Below are positions 1 to 20,100 of a stretch of DNA of 64,000 nucleotides, piece by piece. How positions within the stretch are numbered: the stretch's first letter is position 1; every line of letters starts with the position of its first letter. The notes below the pieces were generated by a model. The model was given only the letters and a program-made list of their open reading frames with translations, searched no databases and was not told where the DNA came from. The stretch spans positions 248,001-312,000 of the forward strand of contig NOWV01000061.1 in NCBI GenBank assembly GCA_003344405.1, written 5' to 3'. Origin of the DNA: Trichoplax sp. H2. Taxonomy: Eukaryota; Placozoa; Uniplacotomia; Trichoplacea. Made by a program: the position numbers and the translations under genes.

Positions 1-390
<390 letters not shown>

Positions 391-3293
391 CTGTAGAAAT
401 ATTTTGAATTTGTTAAATTTTGGGCATTAATCATTGTGTCATTGTGTGATTTCAAGCATCAGTATACAGACTCTAATACGAGTATAGTAGGTATTTGGGT
501 CATTTTCAACTTAGTTACAATTCTCAGCATAAGGCTTCAGTGAGGGAACTTCATTAAAATAGTAGAGGTTTAAGGAGTCAGTTGCTGTATTCCGTGACGG
601 CTTTTTGTTAAGGATTTAATTAAGTACTACTGATAAGTAAAAAAGTCGACGATTAAACCATGCTGTTACTTCCTTGTGATATAGTGCTTATAGTACATTA
701 GTTTTTTCTCATTCGTTCAACGGAAAACGCAACATACTCTAGACTAGATTTATTTTTGAGGTTTTGAGAATAACATGATTGGTATAAATGTGAAGAATCA
801 GTATTTGAGTATGTTACTGTCGCCTTACCAGATCTGGCATAGTATTTACTGTAGCTACAAGAAAACTAGGGCGCTCTAGTATGCGTTTATATCAAATTTA
901 GGTTAGAATGTGTCCTGCGCTATAGCTGCTGCTGTGCTAACTTACGTATACCCTTTCTGTTAACAAATGTGGTGAGATTTTTGATGTAAAACAAAAACTT
1001 CATCTAGATATTAATAGCGTTTTACGTAGACTGTAACCGTTATTATATTATTAAAATACTCCAGTACTTATACTAAAAATTGTGATCGTCGAATATAATA
1101 CGAAAACTCCCGGCATGGTCAAGTACTTACCTAATTTACAACCAGTTACATGCAGTACTGTATTACAATATTACCGGGTTTGCAAATATATCTTGTGGCC
1201 GAAGATACTCAGTGCCTAGGTAGTTTCGTACCTGCAGTACAGTATATGTATGTATATACACTACTTTATTTAGTTACATTCAGTAATTAATTATTGTACA
1301 TACACGTTATCAAAATGATCGTTGCTTTTCTCAGAAAAAGCTTCACTTTGTTTGCATGCTTACGCAAAAGTAATACCTTTTGTAATAGTAATTTTTATGC
1401 GCATGCTAAGATAAAGTGCCGACTCGCAGTTTATATGCTTTACTCGACGTTCCATAGTACGTTAAGTAGCAAATATAGTAAACTGAACAATTTAAATTTT
1501 CACTTCGATTTACAGTATACTGCGTGATGTAGTTAGTATCTATCTGATCGGAGATTATCTTATTTTAATACAAACCCTAGAAGTTCGAACTTTTATTAAC
1601 CTTAATTACGGATGCACTAATTTGCACACGGTGCAAATGTTGTCAAAGCTGTTCAGTACTGGACTGCACAGTGCTATACCAGCCGAAAGTACTAAGATCA
1701 AATGAATGCTACAGCACGGTACAATAATGTGACTTTAGAGCTCAACTTCACCCGAAGTAAGCATAGTTAAGCTCTTTAACGGCCTTATATAGTCTGTCTT
1801 CAAGATCGAGAGTTGATTATTTCGTTCTAAATACCTTTAAGGAATAAATTACAATAACTTGAGCTGGAGAATCTTTATTATAAATTATAGATTTACCCTT
1901 ACTGAGAGATACTCAAGCGTGCTGACAGAATTGCTAGTTGTGCAGTAATAAACAGTCGAAAGTGCTATGTGTTTACTTCATTACATCGCGTGATCTCTCC
2001 TTGATCTGATTTTTAATCTTCTTGGTGGATGCTAGGGGATATCTGTTCCCAGGGTTATGCTTTAATACTTTAATTAACTAAATTTACCTTATGCCTAGTA
2101 AAGTAGATATGCATTTACTACATTTGAACATACACATTCCTGTTTAGATACTAAGGCCTTGTACGTTTTATATATAGTATTTACTAACTTGCTCATGCAA
2201 GAACAATCAAATGAGCACTACACAAAGTAGCGCCGTGCGGGAATGCGACTAGGAACAGTAGGATAATTTTCAACTTCACTACTAGGAATAGAATAGACAC
2301 TGCAACTTTTTAAATTATTGATGGTTGCTGCTTAGTTGGTTATACACGGTACAAGTTTCTTTTTACCAAATACGTCGATAAGTGTGAAAGTTCAGTTTAC
2401 TTTCTTTACCACATCTTATATTGAATGATGACGAACAATTAATTAATCGACCGCAAAATTTGCTATAGGTTTGCAGTATTTACCGCTAGAGGAGATTTAG
2501 TTCATAAAGTGCCATCAACGTTTTAGATATTGCTCATAATTTGCACTACTACTCACGACGATTTCACAATTTTATTTACAAGTATAGTCAATGGGTGTAA
2601 TCATAACTAGTAGTTTATTCAATCAGTTTACGAAAATCTCGTTGTTCCCGCTTCTTACATAAATTGCCTATAATTTTTGCATGAACAATTTCGCAAGTCT
2701 ACCTACCACTTTAACAACTGGCATACGAGTAATTACATAATTAATTTATTTATCAAAATACAAGAAGATCAATAAATCACTTTATCTAGACAAACAAAAT
2801 TGAATGATGCACCAACATCAAGGTAGTTATCAATTTTGTGCAGTACTATACAAATTACGACCATAACTAGTTGGCTTCGCAACATATTTTGGTAAACATT
2901 ACTAAATTATAATTATAATTAATGCAGCCCGGATCTCCTAGTAACTGATTACAACAGTACGTTTAGCTTTACACTTTATACCACAGGTCTGAGTAATACC
3001 CATAACGATGCAGCAGTGCATGTATGCAATGGTAGCATCTACAACCAAGGTAGAATATTTTTAAAAAGATCGATACGGTTCCCAAATACTTGTAGTGGAA
3101 AGACGTTTACATAAAATGCTTCCAGTCTCATTGTATACAATTATTATTTGATTCTTTCACTAAGGACTATAACATATTACTGGTATGGTTTTAATCTAGT
3201 GTCGATTGTAACCTCACAATCAATGATGTGCATTACGCCATATCGTACAAGCCTTGAATTGAAGGGCATCGATTGCTGTTTAACACCGCGAAG
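391..3293. other. intergenic, no gene recognised
   Basis: This AT-rich spacer lies between the 14-3-3 3' end and the PTRHD1 3' end, so it must contain both 3' UTRs. Open stretches at 1294-1527 and 3148-3330 have low-complexity, non-protein-like translations and no flanking splice sites that fit. Isolated copies of TACTGTA/GTACAGTA-type words are present but not densely clustered. Confidence 0.5.
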
Positions 3294-4771
3294 TTACGCA
3301 AATAATTTAAACTTCTTGAAATACTTCTGAACATCACTCTTGACGTAAGGCCTAGTTGCGATGCAAGTGGAAATATTTTCTGGTTGTTCCATCCAAATCT
3401 TATAATCTATATTGTTGGCTTTCAATTTATCGGCTAAGCGTAACAAAGTGTCTTCATCCTTAACCTAATTTGTAGGTTCAAATTTATGCAAAGCTCATAT
3501 TATAAATTGTATAATTATAGTATCGGTATTTAATTACTGTATGTGCTAATTACGTTAAGTCTTTTAAAATGATGGAACTCCGAAGTACTTGACGGTATCA
3601 CTTTAAGATTGTACGATTAACTGTAAGTATCGATGAAGTAGCTGAAATATATGATGTTATCATGATAAAATGTTGAAAATTAGCAGGACTGTATCGTAAC
3701 GGTACAGTACAGTATAATTATTATAAGATGCAAATAGAGCTTATTTGGTTGTAAAGTACTGCACTACTGTAAATGCAAATTTGATCATAAGTACTGTAGT
3801 ATTAATTAACATATTGATCCACATTATAACGCATGTAAGGAGGCCTAAGTGATCTACCTAATAATAATAGAGTAGAATCCCACTTCTGGATATCTACCAG
3901 GCGAATTATTGTAGAAACCAAGCTTGCTATTTATAGTATATACGGGTATAATCATACTATAAAAAATTATTGCACATAATCTTCGTATAGTACAGTATAG
4001 TATTTATAGTTACTGGCAAGATTTATCCATGTAATTCATCAAATCTGAGAATAGAGTCCAGTTACGCATCACTAGTGGGCCGGTATATGATCGAAGCAAC
4101 ATTAATTAAAGTGAGTTTTTAGTGAAATAAAGTATGTTTGTCACATAACTGAGGTGGACTATTTTCTGTCGTTTATTATTGCAAGCCTTGGTTTGTAATA
4201 ATCGTTAACAAAGGTGCTGAAATTTGATAACATTAAGTTATTAAGTAGATTGTAATTTGTAATCTACTGTACGCTGTACAGTAGTGTATAAGCTCAATTG
4301 CTCACCTCATTACTCCTTACTTCAAGGGTAAAAAAAACCGAGCACTGTGTTACTGTACTGTACAGCATAGTTCAGCATAGCACTATGAAATCTATATGTG
4401 TGGTAGGTTATTTCAGTAGCGACTATTATACAGCAGGTGCTTCCTGTACAGTAATTTCCGGCCCATCATAAACATACTGCTGTATTGAAGTACTACAGTA
4501 CTGTACACTGTGTACAATATGCAGTTACTGTATTGGGTTTTGTAAAGAACTTAGCATACAGTACTGTACATTAACTTACCCCCAAAACAACTTTATGCAT
4601 ATTATCTAAATTTTCCATATAAGATATGGTTGTTGGTTCGTTGCGAAAGATATGCAAGGCAGCAGAACATGCATGGCATGCTTGAGCCAGTAACGCACCA
4701 GTTGGCCATCCAAGGACTGTTGTCAGGTCACTCCTGATGACAATATATTGAACTATATTGGCCGATGCCAT
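3294..4771 (-). CDS. PTRHD1: PTRHD1-like peptidyl-tRNA hydrolase domain protein
   Basis: Two exons on the minus strand, 4771-4580 and 3464-3294, joined in phase 0 (donor GTAAGT, acceptor AAATTAG), encode 120 residues; human PTRHD1 is about 140. Exon 1 carries [10 protein letters not shown], then the hallmark [13 protein letters not shown] and KVVLG. Exon 2 continues VKDEDTL, the [15 protein letters not shown] block, a TRPY motif and a basic FKKFKLF tail. This is the PTH2-type fold. PTH2 relatives release peptide from peptidyl-tRNA; the activity of PTRHD1 itself is less certain. The protein appears complete, and no mitochondrial or membrane anchor is visible. The 1.1-kb intron holds GTAC-rich repeats. 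The gene is divergent from phosphofructokinase, whose ATG lies 890 bp away. Confidence 0.9.
4263..4570. repeat. cluster of TACTGTACAG-type self-complementary repeats
   Basis: Many overlapping copies of TACTGTA, GTACAGTA and TGTACACTG words occur here, inside the PTRHD1 intron. The underlying decamer TACTGTACAG, when iterated, equals its own reverse complement, so each cluster can pair with itself or with any other. A further scatter runs through 4925-5185 and 5490-5610, towards the PFK start. Confidence 0.7.
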
Positions 4772-5660
4772 CTGAACATTCTAAGATAAGAGATTCAATC
4801 TGATAAACAAGCCACTGCAGTCAGTAGTCTTCTATAACTAGCATCAAATGCGTAACCTGCTAGTAGTACGTACAGCTACGTAATAATTCCCTAAAATAAA
4901 ATTACAATTATCTGCACTGCAGGGACTTTCTTTGGTACTGTAGACCAGTCTTTTATACTGTACAGTACAATGCAGACTGTCTACTGTCTAGTTTCTCACT
5001 GTCTACAGTACCGATGGACATCGTGACAGGATAGGAGACTAGGAGTAAAAAATTTCAATTCGCCTCGAGTCCCTTATTACATATTCATATATTGCGTAGT
5101 ACTGTACGTATAATGTCGTAGGTTAACATCCAACAGTACTGTATATTGCCTTTCCTGGGTACACTATACTATACTGTATAATATCCTATGCAAGGCTTCA
5201 AAAATGATATAATTTAGCTTGTTTTTCCAGCAGGGTTGTAGTTTATGGTGGCCATAAAATCGGGGTAGTCGAAGTTCGCAGTGACACTCCGATGTAATGT
5301 ACTAAAATGCAGAAGACGATGGTCAGTACAGCGTTAACAATGCCGTCACGTAGCGGTTCAACTTGGATCACGTATTCTGCGCAGTGTGAAACAGTTGGGA
5401 TAACAATACTCCAGCTGGCGTACGGTACAGTATGGACTCCTAGGAAAGAACTAGTCTTTCCTAGTAGTCCATGAGTAGCAGTATTTACCATACTGCAAAT
5501 AATACTGTCATAATACTGTAGAGGGGCAGTATCGATCAAAAGACAAGTCACGTCACGACAACACCGGCGTTATTTGGAGCTATCTGCAGCAGGTGCTGGT
5601 ACTGTACTGGACAACTTGCGTCGATTAAAATAGAAACATTGATTTGTAAAATCATACAAA

Positions 5661-11743
<6,083 letters not shown>

Positions 11744-11833
11744 CATTGATAATTACGCTTTATTTTATAGTAAATTTGGTTATCATCATAGGAAATGATC
11801 ACTATCATAACTTTTGACGTGAAGGTCATAAGA

Positions 11834-11839
11834 AATAAA
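11834..11839 (+). terminator. AATAAA poly(A) signal for PFK
   Basis: AATAAA lies 91 nt after the PFK stop codon in an AT-rich 3' UTR. It is the first canonical hexamer downstream and a reasonable polyadenylation signal. Confidence 0.5.
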
Positions 11840-12456
11840 TATAATTATTACCATATTGCATATCTTGCCTCTAATTACTTGATAGAGCTTTCCACAATTT
11901 GGAAATAATTGTAGTTGTTGTACTGAAAGAATAGTGTTATTTCTTACTGATAGTTAAGTAGGAAATTCTCAATTCATTGAATGTAGTTGAGTATTTAAAT
12001 GGATTAATTTAGGAATTGTTTCCTAGTTGATGCAGTACCACTTTTGAATTGACTATGTCCACTGATCGTCATAGAAATATCTAATCGAGAGCAGACTGAT
12101 ACTTTGAAAGTTTTATCAGTGTGTCTAAACCTTATTGCTAGATAGAATGACTTGAAAAGTACGTTTCGTGTGATTTTTATGCTAGAACCATGACTTATAA
12201 TTGTTTATAATTTGTTCATCTGGTAAAGACGTACAAACTAGCAAATTGTAATATCGTTCATTATAAATAAATAAATTATATCGTTATTAGAAAGTTAAAT
12301 ACGCATTTCTACCCTAGCGTAATTTGTAAAATCTTTTGCGGTCTACTAGCGGTTAAAACGGCCTTAAATTGGAGGACACATATTGTAAGAGTATTTTAAA
12401 GTCATCATTCCCTAGACAAAAATGTTTTACCTAGGTTTAATTTGAATTTAAGGAAC

Positions 12457-12788
12457 ATGCCTGATAAAACTCAATTTGATGATTCTATTTACTTCAATAA
12501 ATTGTTTCATGAAAATAAGACTATAATGAACCTTGTGTTGGTGCACTATCAGTACGCTGTAGCAGTACTGTACAGTACTGTCATGGAACTCTGAATATAA
12601 AGTATAGTACTGCACAGTGCACAGTCGTCCGGTACTATACTATGCTGTATACCACCGTAGCGGCCGTCCGTGCACCACTGTACACTATACAGTAACGTAA
12701 AGCCCAATTGCATACTCGTAGTGCAGATCAGGTTCAAGCATTGATTACTCCGATTTTTCGCGATGAAGATGAATTTGATGTACTTTAA
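12457..12788 (+). CDS. possible very small two-exon gene
   Basis: An ATG at 12457 opens MPDKTQFDDSIYFNKLFHEN, then KTIMNL. A second open segment, 12722-12788, follows CTCGTAG and reads ADQVQALITPIFRDEDEFDV-Leu-stop. Joining them at a phase-2 donor (CTTGT|GTTGGT) gives about 48 acidic, helical residues. The intron is filled with GTAC-type repeats (12555-12720). I do not recognise the protein, the donor is weak, and further 5' exons may exist after the PFK poly(A) site (an acceptor-like TTTAAG precedes the ATG). The second exon looks more convincing as coding than the join itself. Confidence 0.3.
12555..12720. repeat. cluster of TACTGTACAG-type repeats
   Basis: Dense GTACTGTACAGTACTG, GTGCACAGTG and CACTGTACACTATACAGTA words between PFK and the Pol III subunit gene, within the intron of the possible small gene. 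Confidence 0.65.
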
Positions 12789-13092
12789 TCTTTTCAGCAA
12801 TAGGTAGAACTAGAAGCATTTACTTGTATGATAAGAACAAACATTAACGTTAATTCGTCAAATAAGCTAGTAGGAATAATTTGAGAATATAGTTGAGTAA
12901 ATACAATAGCAGTTATACGAGCGTACTTTACCTCTATGCACTCAATAGTCAACGGTCTTCTGTACAATTTTCAGCCATCGTTGGTTTCCTCAGACCTACA
13001 GTAGCACTTAACGTTCCGAGCTATATAACTGAAGTAATAGAGTTGATAACATTCGCACTGAATTAACTGTGAGTTTAAATCATCGGTAGAAT

Positions 13093-14149
13093 ATGCTCTT
13101 CTTTTGTCCTAATTGTGCTAATGCTTTATATATGGAAAAGCAAGGCGAGTGCCTTGTATTTCTTTGCCATACCTGCCCTTACCTCTACAAAGTAACTAAA
13201 ACGGTAAGTGTATTTATGTTGATGATGTGCCAATGTACGAGATACTATATCATGTCGCCTTTATATTTTGCTGTACCACTCTGTTGTTTATAGCCTACTG
13301 TACAATACTTGTATAATAGCTATGACTGCTCAACCAAAGCAAAGAAGTAGAACGGAGTAGTTCCCATCAGTATGTTAATGATTAGGATGGAATCATTGGC
13401 AGTAACACGTCGTAGTGATGATGGAGTATACGCTTACTGCGAACAACATCGCTTATGATTGCGTAATCATGAGATGTTATTACACCGTATTATAAACCAT
13501 CTATCAATAGGTAGTAAACTCTTCTCATAAGGCTGTACACTATACTGTTGTAAAAGTAGGATACGACCAAGTCATTGTATTTACTGCATTATTACGAAAA
13601 CACACACTCGTAATGTTTAGCATTTATAGTGCTACAATTCTCGCGTTACCGTTTACATTCCAATTTGAACTATTGTAGATTGCTAGCAGAAATTATCCAA
13701 AATTGAAACAAGTTGATGATATCCTTGGTGGCAAAGCAGCTTGGGAAAATGTCGATTCTACCGAAGGTTGCTATATTAGCTATTAATTTATTTAATGCTG
13801 TTACTTTTGATTGAGTAAGGTTCGAAGTTGCTATAAATTGTGTAATTTTCACCAGCATGACATTTTATGATATTAAATTTAATTTTTATCGAATGTTTGA
13901 TGCGGTATTTTGTACAATTGCATTTGTTACTATGTATTATAGCTATGATCCTGCCAGAATCTAAAATTGACATCATTCTTAATGATAATCAAAAAACTGA
14001 TTTTATGATTACTCACTTTAATTCTAGCTACATGCCCTAAATGTGATCACAACCAAGCCTTTTTCATGCAAATACAAACCCGCTCAGCTGATGAACCAAT
14101 GACAGTATTTTATAAGTGTTGCAGCTGTGGCCATCGTTGGAAAGATTAA
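13093..14149 (+). CDS. POLR3K: RNA polymerase III subunit RPC10 (C11), TFIIS-like
   Basis: Three exons, 13093-13203, 13679-13766 and 14028-14149, encode 106 aa (human POLR3K has 108). The N-terminal zinc ribbon begins MLFFCPNCANAL with a second pair in FLCHTCPY. The linker contains YPKLKQVDDILGG and AAWENVDST. The C-terminal ribbon has TCPKCDH, then the QTRSADEPMT hairpin and YKCCSCGHRWKD at the very end. In this family the RSADEP hairpin reaches into the Pol III active site to stimulate RNA cleavage, which supports termination and reinitiation. The acidic DE pair and all eight Zn-binding cysteines are present, so the protein should be functional. The second intron has a weak donor (GTTGCT), but the phase and family match leave little doubt. 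Confidence 0.97.
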
Positions 14150-14186
14150 TTACAAACTCATAATCGCTGAAGATTTTGAGATTGGC

Positions 14187-14192
14187 AATAAA
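14187..14192 (+). terminator. AATAAA poly(A) signal for POLR3K
   Basis: AATAAA occurs 38 nt after the TAA stop of the Pol III subunit gene, a typical spacing for a short 3' UTR. Confidence 0.55.
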
Positions 14193-17145
14193 ACGACATT
14201 GCACACTTACATAGATTACTTGTCTCAAATTGTAAAAAGATATGATTTCCCATGGGAAGATAAGCTAATATGAACTCGTTTACATGAATTTTGTCATAGC
14301 TATATTGTGGTATATGGAAAGACATGCTTTAAAATTGTCGAAAATGCAAGGTTTTCACGTAACAAGAAATTCATTGTACGTGTAATTACTGTTAAATTGT
14401 ACTTACTACATGTTTATTCTGTACAGAAAGGCTACCATTAATAATAGCCGAAATATCAATTTATGTGCTAGAATATCATTATATGATTCAATATTATCCT
14501 CATTTATCATTGCAAAATGTTAAATACAATTAACGACTGTACCATTCAAACCATTAAATCAATCGTAATACAGAATATTGAAAGTGATCTGTTGAAGGAA
14601 TTAATAATTTACCCAGGCTATTTTCAGAGATGTAATCCCTAAATCCTAGCCATCGAACGAATTAAAATGAGTATGCTTAGCATGATTATCATCATATTTT
14701 AATCCTTGTATATTCAAGACCATTAGATCCATAGATACTTGTTGCTTGCAACATTTACGTTTACAAATCGAATATAGTATTACACTGCCTTAGGCATTGA
14801 CATATTAATCAATATTAAATTGCTTCGGATAGCTGATACGATGAGCTTATCTATTTCCATTTAGTGATATCGACTTTTACGTTCAATGTATCCGTTATGC
14901 ATATATTATGCTGCTGCTGCTATCCTACCTATCAAGTATTGAAAGCACCATAATTTACAGTTGTACTTTAATAAACATAAAATAAGAATATTCTCAAGTT
15001 TACTTAATTAACAGGAAAGGAAAAACGTTAACATATACTGTTGTAATATCATTTTTGAGGCTAACAATGTGATGATAGTATTACTTTAAGGGCTTTTACA
15101 ACTTTTAGACGTCATACTAAAACGAACTAGTAATAAGCAATAATACATTATAATTATTGAAAAAAATGTACACATTAAATTTATTTAATGCAAGCTAAAC
15201 TTCTAAAATTACGTATCAACTTACTACGAGTTTCGATATGCCGCAGTAGTCGTACGATAAGGCGTAAGTAAATTTCCTATCAAGTTGTAAAACGGATTTT
15301 ATAAGTCAATTCAATTATTCGCTTTGTTTATCAAATTTCATATAGTGCATCAAGACAAATGGAACATAATTTTAAATGATTTCGGAAAGCATTGACGAAC
15401 CTCATTATGAGAGAGGGAGTAGAGATAGTGTTCAATTTGGCTTGCATTCCGAATTGGGCTTTCATGTATAATAAGGACCTGATTACTAAAACGTAGAAAA
15501 AGAAAATTACCACTATGATATTCGTACGTTAACAGTTGATATACTGTATATAGTACTGTACGTGTTCTATACCGAATTAGCTGATCCTGTTATTATGGGC
15601 GTTACCATTTCACATCATCTTAAAGATGAGAATTGATATACGAATATACGCGTATTCAGCATTTATTGATGTTGTAAATACTGTTGATGCAAAGTAATGG
15701 AATAGCAACTGACAACTATACTGTGCATATTGGTACTCTAGAAGCAGGTAAGTTCAAGTTATTCAAGGCGTTTCGACAGTATGCATATAATTTTACCATA
15801 ATGACTTTATCAGGTTGTGCATAACAAACAATCATAACGATAGAATTAGCAAATATTGATGGAAGTACGTTATTGCATCACTCTTGTCAACCTACATTCG
15901 ATGGACCATTAGGCGGCGGTACTCAATCGACCTCCAATCAGAATTGAATTCCATACTGGTACAGTTAACCAGTTTGCTTTTAGTTATTGTCGATTTACGG
16001 TAATACCTAACAATGTCGCTAGCGCTGTAGTGTATCGTGGATGGTGGTTGTCAGCAAGTATTTTAGTTTACTTTACTATAAAAATGTCAATAACATTGAT
16101 ACAGTATACCAATAATGAAAATAGAGCAAGAAAAGACTTCAAATTATTGAGATTTTCTATATGACAGTTACAGTAAAGAGAGGAAAGAAATGATTTTAAT
16201 ATCGATATTTTACTATCGCCTAGTATTCATCGTCAGACAGTATCGAAGCTAGCTAGATCTTTACTATAGCCAGTTCATTGATCTTGACATATAGTAATAC
16301 AGTATATCCAATACTGAACACTGTACTGTAGGTAAAGTATTCAGGTGTAACAACGGCTGTACTACCGGGTATGATGACAGAAATTGCCTATACTAGACGC
16401 AAGGGAGAATAGTGTTTCCAACAGATTTTCAGTACTGTACAGTGTACAGTAGTGTATCCTTGAGTGTACAGTGTGCAGTCTACAGTACTTTATCATGGCA
16501 TTGTACTGTACAGTGTACACCATACAGTACAGTATTACAGTACAGTACTGTACAGTGTACTCGTATGGTAGCAGATTTTACTATGTACTGTAGCAATTCC
16601 ATAAGTTTATGTAGATATAATGATTCAAGTGTCATTTAAAATTTACTTTTACTAACTAATATAGAATTTTCAGCTCATTAGCTACATGCTGGTATCAAAT
16701 CGATACAGTTTTGATATTGATAACAGCATTTAAATAGAATTCTTATATTCTAAAGCCAATGTTAACATGCTATACACCATACTGTACAGTACTACTGTAC
16801 TGTACAATATTGTGCTCGTGTGGTCTCCAGTACTGTGATAGTGTACTGTATACTGTACTGTACAGTGTACAGTACATGAGTTGATCACCGTGAAAAGTAC
16901 TGTACAGTACTGTACATACTGTACACTGTACATTCTGTACGGTACAGCAACAGATTGAGCACAGTACAGTACGGTGTTTCCACGGATGTGATAGCATAGC
17001 CTAGATACCCAAACATAGCATCGATTTTGATACTACTGTCAGTCAGTAAATGCTGGAAATGAAAACCCCTACCAGCATGGTCATCGGTCATTCCGTCGAT
17101 TCACAAGATTCGAATGGAGTAAAGTTCGCAATTTGGAAAGCAATC
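14193..17145. other. intergenic with repeat clusters, no firm gene
   Basis: Upstream of BUD13. Around 15570-16160 short open stretches occur in several frames and on both strands, without a consistent splice model. From about 16410 to 16980 the sequence is dominated by GTAC-type palindromic repeats that approach the BUD13 start. Confidence 0.5.
16425..16980. repeat. two dense TACTGTACAG-type clusters upstream of BUD13
   Basis: 16425-16570 and 16775-16980 contain long runs such as CAGTACTGTACAGTGTACAG on both strands. Open reading frames crossing them (for example 16412-16639, and 16730-16997 on the minus strand) translate to Tyr/Ser/Thr/Val/Cys-rich low-complexity strings and are repeat artefacts. 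The right edge is about 165 bp from the chosen BUD13 ATG. Confidence 0.75.
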
Positions 17146-20100
17146 ATGAGTAATGCTGATTATCTGAAGAAATATTTAAGTAAAAATTACGGTAAAGATG
17201 GAAAAAAGAGTAAGAAAAAGAAAAATGTAGCTAAGGGAAACAATAATCGTTGCAAGATAATTGATGACGATTCTGACTGGAAGCGAACTACTGCCGGTGA
17301 TGCAAACCAAGAAGATATCGAAGATGTTATGGATGATGCGCCAACGGTTGTCGATATGGATGAAATCAAGCCGGATCCTAATAAATATTGGAGGCAAGGT
17401 GATAAATGGAGGCCGATGAAAGATGAAAATGGTGGAAAGCAATTGACATCGCTAGGTAACTTAATCTCCTCCCCTAATTTATAAATTTGTCGACAATGCA
17501 ATTCAATGTTACTGAGTGAAATTCATACATACTTTAAAGATGCGTACCAGCTAGAGGTCATACAATATTTATCCTAGACCTGGACGATGCGCTCAGATCA
17601 TTTCATGTCTGCTGCGTCTGGTCTGCACTAACAGGGTACGGTCTCTAGTCTGCACAACATAAAGCAATTTCTAGAGCCATCATCTTAATAAAACTGTATG
17701 AAACCTTGATATTAGGCTTAGTAGGGACAAGAGAACGGATAGAGCTGTTCCAGCGACACGTAGTAGTAGGCTTTTGCTAGCTGGGGTGGCCTAATGTACC
17801 CTCGCTCAGTACATCAGTGCGTGAATAGTATTAACTAAATGCGATTAGACTAAAACTCAGATCATCCTAGCTAAAAAGCTAAATTAATCCTGCACTACAA
17901 CATTATAATACAAAGTTTGACTGCACTAGTAATACTCTAATGTTCCTCTTAAAATTAATAAATTATTAATTAATTTAGCCTTTTGATAATTATATAATAA
18001 GCTACATCTAAGCATGACATGATATGATTCTATACTTCTTACGTTGTACCATACATTAGTTGCAGCTATATGCGGAAAGATCAACAGACTTTCTTTAGTG
18101 CACTTATATTTACTGCTTGACTGAAAGTTACCCTGCAACTCTGCAGAAACGATTGATCGTATGCTCAAATTAGTATGCAACGAAGCAAGTTAAATCTTCA
18201 ATTAAATCTTGATAGCATCACATCATAGATTGCTAAATGCTGATTGATGTATTGTTTATATACCATCAGAAAATGAAAATCCATTAACTACTGATAGAAA
18301 ATACCAAAACGTTAATAGTTTACGAAAATCTGGTAAAGATTTTTCGACAATACCGAGAAGAAAAATGAAGCATGATACATCGAATCAATCGCTTCGTCCT
18401 AAAACTCTACAACGTGATTCCCCTGATTTATCACCCCCCAGAAAAGGATATCATGATTCACCAGATAGATCACCCCCTCGTAGGAAAGAACGTCATGGCT
18501 CACCGGAACTATCACCTCCTCGTAGGAAAGGACGCCATGATTCATCGGATCTATCACCCCCTCGTAGGAAAGGACGCCACGATTCACCAGATCTATCACT
18601 TCCACTTAGGAAAGGACACTATGATGCACCAGATCTATCACCTCCTCGTAGGCGAGGACGTCATGATTCACCAGATCGATCACCTCCTCGTAGGCAAGGA
18701 CGTCATGATTCACCAGATTTATCCCCTCGTAGGAAAGGACGTCATGATTCACCGGATTTATCGCCTCCTCGAAGGAAACAACGTCAAGATTCACCTGATC
18801 TATCACCTCCTCGTAGGAAAGGACGGCATGATTCGCCTGATCTAACACCACCTCGTAGAAGAGGCCGTCATGATTCACCTGATCTATCACGACCTCGTAG
18901 GAGAGGACACCATGATTCACCTGATCTATCATCACCTCGCAGGAAAGTTGGTCGTGACTCACCCGATCTATCACCACCTCGAAGGAAAAATGCTAATAGA
19001 AAATCAGTAGAACTACAAAGTTCTAGGCTGTCAACGGTAATGAAAGAATTATTTAGCTAGATATCTGTAATAAATTTCCTTTTTGTGACGGTTAACTCCT
19101 CTAGTAACTAATATCCCAATGCACTCAGGGTACGAATAGGTAATCAATCACTCGAAAAAGTATTCAGTTAAAAAGTTCATTATATCGCTCGATCAGCCTG
19201 TAGAATTAATATATCATGCAATGATGTCTACAAAGGGTGTAGTATTGCCTGCAGTCGCCTGTCGTACGGAACTCTATCTTTTCGAATTGATTCGAACGTT
19301 GAACACCAATACAACACTTGGCTATCCCTGTGATGGACAGTATAGTAGAATGCTGTACTTTATACTAGCTAAACCCGCACCAAATTGCACCAGTGACTCT
19401 CCTCTTATAAGAAGTCCCTGATTGTAACCAACTATACTGTACCATCTCTATTTCTGCATGCCTGAACATAATTTTATTCTGAGTCACTACCATACAAAAA
19501 GTTATACTGTATTAGGTAAACTCAAAGATAGAGGTATACCCAATATTTTCTGATCTGCTGCGATAACACTAAGTACAGCACTGCCCATACCTGGATGCAA
19601 GCATGTACTTAATATTAATTATATTTTACCATTATATCAGGTGCAGAAAATGAATCAAGATTCTAAACCAACAATTACCAAAAAGGCTGGACTTCAATCA
19701 GCAACAGTATTGAAAGAAGAAAATGAATTTAGGCGTAAATTAGAAGATAAACAATTTGATGAAATGGATGCCACAGTAAGTGGTAAAGGAGCTAAGACGA
19801 CTTACAGGGACAAGCATGGCAAGATACGTGATATAAAAAAGGAAAGACTCCAAATGAGAGAAGAACGTCGTAAAAGGGAAGAAGAAGAGGAAAAATTTAT
19901 GGAATGGGGAAAAGGGTACTTCCTGCTCTTAATTGTATTAATATGATAGTACTGTAGTTGATACTGTTGATGCCATATAAAAAGACTGATAAATGTCGGT
20001 GTTGAACCGCTAATACTATTCTTGCGTTAACATGTATGCAGCATGACACAAAAAAAATTAGCTGAAGAAAAACTTGCCGATGCTGCGCACGAAATAAACA

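Noticed and set aside
5243-5551. 102-codon minus-strand frame upstream of PFK
   Set aside because: It is hydrophobic at its end and looked tempting, but the opposite strand is equally open in places, the start lies in GTAC-type repeats, no splice or family support exists, and it sits where the PFK promoter should be.
12549-12800. 83-codon minus-strand frame
   Set aside because: It crosses the repeat cluster and translates it; the plus strand gives a better candidate exon at its right end.
15570-16160. Series of short protein-like open stretches (for example GIATDNYTVHIGTLEAG, DGSTLLHHSCQPTFDG)
   Set aside because: They fall in different frames and on both strands, with no consistent splice model; local stop density is simply low. 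A decayed gene remains possible.
16412-17091. Overlapping frames rich in Tyr, Cys, Thr and Val
   Set aside because: They translate the TACTGTACAG repeat clusters and have no independent coding signal.
18372-18977. Long shadow frames in the BUD13 repeat, both strands
   Set aside because: They follow from the 42-nt repeat period; only the frame starting within exon 2 matches BUD13.
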